Origin: Methanomicrobiaceae archaeon UBA436
Lineage (GTDB): Archaea; Halobacteriota; Methanomicrobia; Methanomicrobiales; Methanoculleaceae
Assembly: GCA_002497965.1 (NCBI GenBank)
Contig: DAFR01000029.1
Coordinates: 2,674 to 10,383 of the forward strand
Direction: 5' to 3'
Length of the DNA: 7,710 bases
The translations under genes and the position numbers were made by a program. Each line of letters opens with the position of its first letter. Position 1 is the stretch's first letter. Shown in pieces: positions 5,937 through 7,710 of this stretch. Under the pieces are notes generated by a model, which saw only the letters and a program-made list of their open reading frames with translations, was not told the origin of the DNA and did no database searches.

Positions 5937-7630
5937 CAGCGGATCAACTCACCAAGATCGTCGATGGAGGAGAGCACCGTTTCAGGGCTGATCGTCCAGG
6001 TCTGGATGATCCGTGCAACCGACCTGTAATCGCGGATGCCCTGATCGAGCATAGCGCGGAGGATCGTCCGTCGGGTCTGCAGTTCTTCCTCGAGCCGTTT
6101 CAGCCCCCACCCGCGGTACTCCATGATCGCGGCAAATATCCGGGATCTTCCTGTGTAGGAGAAGGTGTCGGTCACGGGATTGTAATCAAAGACGGTGTTT
6201 ACCTGAACGTTCCCCGTGTTCGGGTCAACCCCGGCGATCTCGACGATCTCGCGGCACCTTCTCACGCGATCTCCTCCACGGTGGGTGAGAGCCTGAACTG
6301 ATATGATGTCCAGAGCCTGGAGCATGTTTCTCGGTACATTGAGTGGCGCGCTCTCCAGGCGGTGGATTGCTGCATCGACGTCGCTTGCGTGCATCGTGGA
6401 AAACGTCGTGTGCCCCGTGTTCATCGCCTGAAAGAGTGTCTGGGCCTCGCTCCCTCGGACCTCCCCGACCAGGATGTACTCAGGACGCTGGCGCATCGCG
6501 GCTTTCAGGAGTTCGAACATTCCAATAGGAGTGGCGCCAGGCGCCCCCGCGGTCGCCTCGCGCGTGACGGTCGCGACCCAGTTCTCGTGATATAGTGTGA
6601 TCTCCCTGGTGTCCTCGATGGAGACAATCTTTGAGAGCGGGGGGATGAAGAGGGCGACTGCGTTTAACGAGGTGGTCTTACCCGACGCCGTCCCGCCGAC
6701 GAAGAGGAGGCTTTTGTTGTTCTCGATCGCCAGCCAGAAGTAGACGAGCTGGTCTATGTCGAAGGTGTTTGTCTCCATGAGTTCCACGGGTGTGAACGGC
6801 GACTCGCGGAACTTGCGGATGGTAAACGATGTCCCGCGACTGGTGACCTCACGGCCGAGTGCAACCTGCAGCCGTGAGCCGTCCGGCAGGGTTGCGTCAA
6901 CGAGGGGGCTACCTATGGAGACGTGCTTTCCAGAACGCTGTGCAAGTTTGATCGCAAGGGAGTTCAGGGAGGGTTCGTCGAAACTGATATGGGTCTTGAT
7001 GTTCTGGTGTTTGCGGTGATAGAGGAATATGGGTATGTTTGCGCCGTTGCAGGATATATCCTCGATTCTTGGATCCTTCATCAGCGCGTCGATGCGCGAC
7101 CAGCCAATGAAGTTTCGTTCAAGGTAGTAGCGGAGCCGGTAGAATGAGTCGTCCGGGAGGGTGATGCCGTACTCAGCGAGCAGGTTCTCCACCCTCTTTG
7201 CCAGAACGACCCGATGGTCGGTGACGAGGTCGCGGTCTTCCAGGATCAGGACATCTCTCAGGTCTGCGTAGAGGCGTTCCAGGAGTTCGTACTCGAATTC
7301 CGAGAGCACCGGTTCGAATAGGAGGTATTCAGTCTGTTTCGTCTCGAGGTTGCGGGCTATCACGACGAGTGCTATACCTTCTGTGACCCAGTAGCGGTCT
7401 ATCTCTCTGTAGCCGGGCGGGATCACCCCTTCTGTAAGGGGGCCGAATTTTGCTGGATCATACTCGCCCGTTCTCCGTTTTTCTTCCCCTGGCCGGAGAA
7501 TGCGGTTGAGGATGCGGCGTTGAGGGTGGTGGTCCGCTCCCCCGGCTGCTGCGTCCACGATAGAACCGTGCCCCTCTACACGCCCTGTTGCACCAGATCC
7601 CTGCATCTCCCTGACCGCCTCATCCGGCAT
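5936..7630 (-). CDS. Archaeal type II/IV secretion ATPase (VirB11/GspE superfamily, ArlI/PilB-like)
   Basis: The 564-aa protein has the full set of secretion ATPase motifs: Walker A GGTASGKTT (312-320), an Asp box IVSIEDTRE (335-343), Walker B EYILVGEVRG (384-393) and a His box GHTTFSTMHAS (406-416). It would work as a cytoplasmic hexamer, using ATP to drive pilus or archaellum assembly through the membrane platform encoded next. Residues 1 to about 55 are a Gly/His/Arg-rich extension with no recognisable domain. Residues about 60-290 form the N-terminal domain, and after 450 a helical C-terminal region follows. The ATG at 7630 lacks a ribosome site; a TATA box about 30 nt upstream suggests a nearly leaderless transcript. 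Motifs do not separate adhesion-pilus from archaellum ATPases. The absence of arlB to arlH genes next to it argues for a non-archaellum pilus, though the upstream side is not visible. Confidence 0.93.
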   Translation of the reverse strand: MPDEAVREMQGSGATGRVEGHGSIVDAAAGGADHHPQRRILNRILRPGEEKRRTGEYDPAKFGPLTEGVIPPGYREIDRYWVTEGIALVVIARNLETKQTEYLLFEPVLSEFEYELLERLYADLRDVLILEDRDLVTDHRVVLAKRVENLLAEYGITLPDDSFYRLRYYLERNFIGWSRIDALMKDPRIEDISCNGANIPIFLYHRKHQNIKTHISFDEPSLNSLAIKLAQRSGKHVSIGSPLVDATLPDGSRLQVALGREVTSRGTSFTIRKFRESPFTPVELMETNTFDIDQLVYFWLAIENNKSLLFVGGTASGKTTSLNAVALFIPPLSKIVSIEDTREITLYHENWVATVTREATAGAPGATPIGMFELLKAAMRQRPEYILVGEVRGSEAQTLFQAMNTGHTTFSTMHASDVDAAIHRLESAPLNVPRNMLQALDIISVQALTHRGGDRVRRCREIVEIAGVDPNTGNVQVNTVFDYNPVTDTFSYTGRSRIFAAIMEYRGWGLKRLEEELQTRRTILRAMLDQGIRDYRSVARIIQTWTISPETVLSSIDDLGELIR

Positions 7631-7655
7631 CAGTAGGGGATGTTGAGCAGCACAG

Positions 7656-7665
7656 ATATAAATAT
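7656..7665 (-). promoter_or_regulatory. Archaeal TATA box upstream of the secretion ATPase gene
   Basis: The minus strand reads ATATTTATAT, preceded by AAAAACCGC as a possible BRE. About 26 nt downstream falls at 7634, only a few bases before the ATG at 7630. The expected transcript is thus leaderless or nearly so, consistent with the missing ribosome site. It would drive the ATPase/platform pair. Confidence 0.6.
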
Positions 7666-7683
7666 GCGGTTTTTAGCAGAGGG

Positions 7684-7710
7684 TTACTGGAGGTCATCAA
7701 ACCAGTTTGC
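7684..7710 (-). CDS. Possible C-terminal end of an upstream gene
   Basis: Read on the minus strand from the window edge, one frame gives ANWFDDLQ followed by TAA (7684-7686). The mixed aromatic/acidic peptide and the stop placed 18 nt before the TATA box make it a credible gene end. Eight codons cannot be identified and the call may be chance. Nothing else is visible in these bases. Confidence 0.35.
   Translation of the reverse strand, partial: ANWFDDLQ

Noticed and set aside
5640..6301. Plus-strand frames of 129 and 123 aa across the ATPase/platform junction
   Set aside because: Both are shadows of two confidently identified minus-strand genes and show no domain or start signal of their own.
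7689..7710. GGAGGT on the plus strand near the right edge as the ribosome site of a rightward gene
   Set aside because: No ATG or GTG follows at normal spacing before the window ends; a TTG 12 nt away is too weak. The minus-strand reading as a gene end is more plausible.
1..7710. CRISPR arrays, insertion sequences, tRNA or rRNA genes
   Set aside because: I found no spaced direct repeats, terminal inverted repeats with transposase motifs, or tRNA-like cloverleaf signatures; almost the whole window is occupied by protein-coding genes on the minus strand.

Overview
The window looks like chromosomal DNA from a euryarchaeal methanogen, most likely of the Methanomicrobiales (Methanoculleus-like). 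This is inferred from an A-type ATP synthase gene order of H-I-K-E-C, AT-rich archaeal TATA boxes in otherwise fairly GC-rich DNA, strong Shine-Dalgarno sites complementary to the archaeal 16S 3' end, and an archaeal (ArlI/ArlJ- or PilB/PilC-type) pilus motor pair. Every gene I can support lies on the minus strand, so the biological reading order runs from the right end of the window to the left.

Right half (7710 to about 3996): a possible last few codons of an upstream gene, then a promoter region. Next comes a VirB11/GspE-like secretion ATPase (564 aa), fused by a TGATG stop/start overlap to a large two-module ArlJ/TadC-type membrane platform protein (646 aa). Together they form the motor and base of an archaeal type IV pilus-like or archaellum-like machine. 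No pilin, prepilin peptidase or other archaellum gene is visible here, so the substrate of this pair is unknown.

Middle (3929 to 3257): two small overlapping genes. The first encodes a 50-aa zinc-ribbon protein with two CxxC knuckles. The second encodes an unrecognised 178-aa soluble protein with a His/Cys-rich central segment. They sit between the pilus pair and the ATP synthase operon and are the least explained part of the window.

Left part (about 3260 to 1): a promoter whose TATA box overlaps the stop codon of the 178-aa gene, followed by the start of the A-type ATP synthase operon: ahaH (peripheral stalk), ahaI (membrane stator, the a-subunit analogue), ahaK (c-ring proteolipid), ahaE (peripheral stalk) and the first 20 codons of ahaC (rotor adaptor). 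H and E form the peripheral stalks, I and K form the ion channel and rotor ring, and C links the ring to the central stalk. The catalytic A/B subunits and the F, D and remaining genes should follow outside the window. Gene spacing is very tight (from overlaps to 13 nt), with a clear ribosome binding site before each ATP synthase gene. The content is mostly ordinary housekeeping. The points worth a second look are the zinc-ribbon/unknown gene pair, the ion-binding residues of AhaK, and the promoter arrangements. There are no repeats, mobile elements, CRISPR arrays or RNA genes that I can support.
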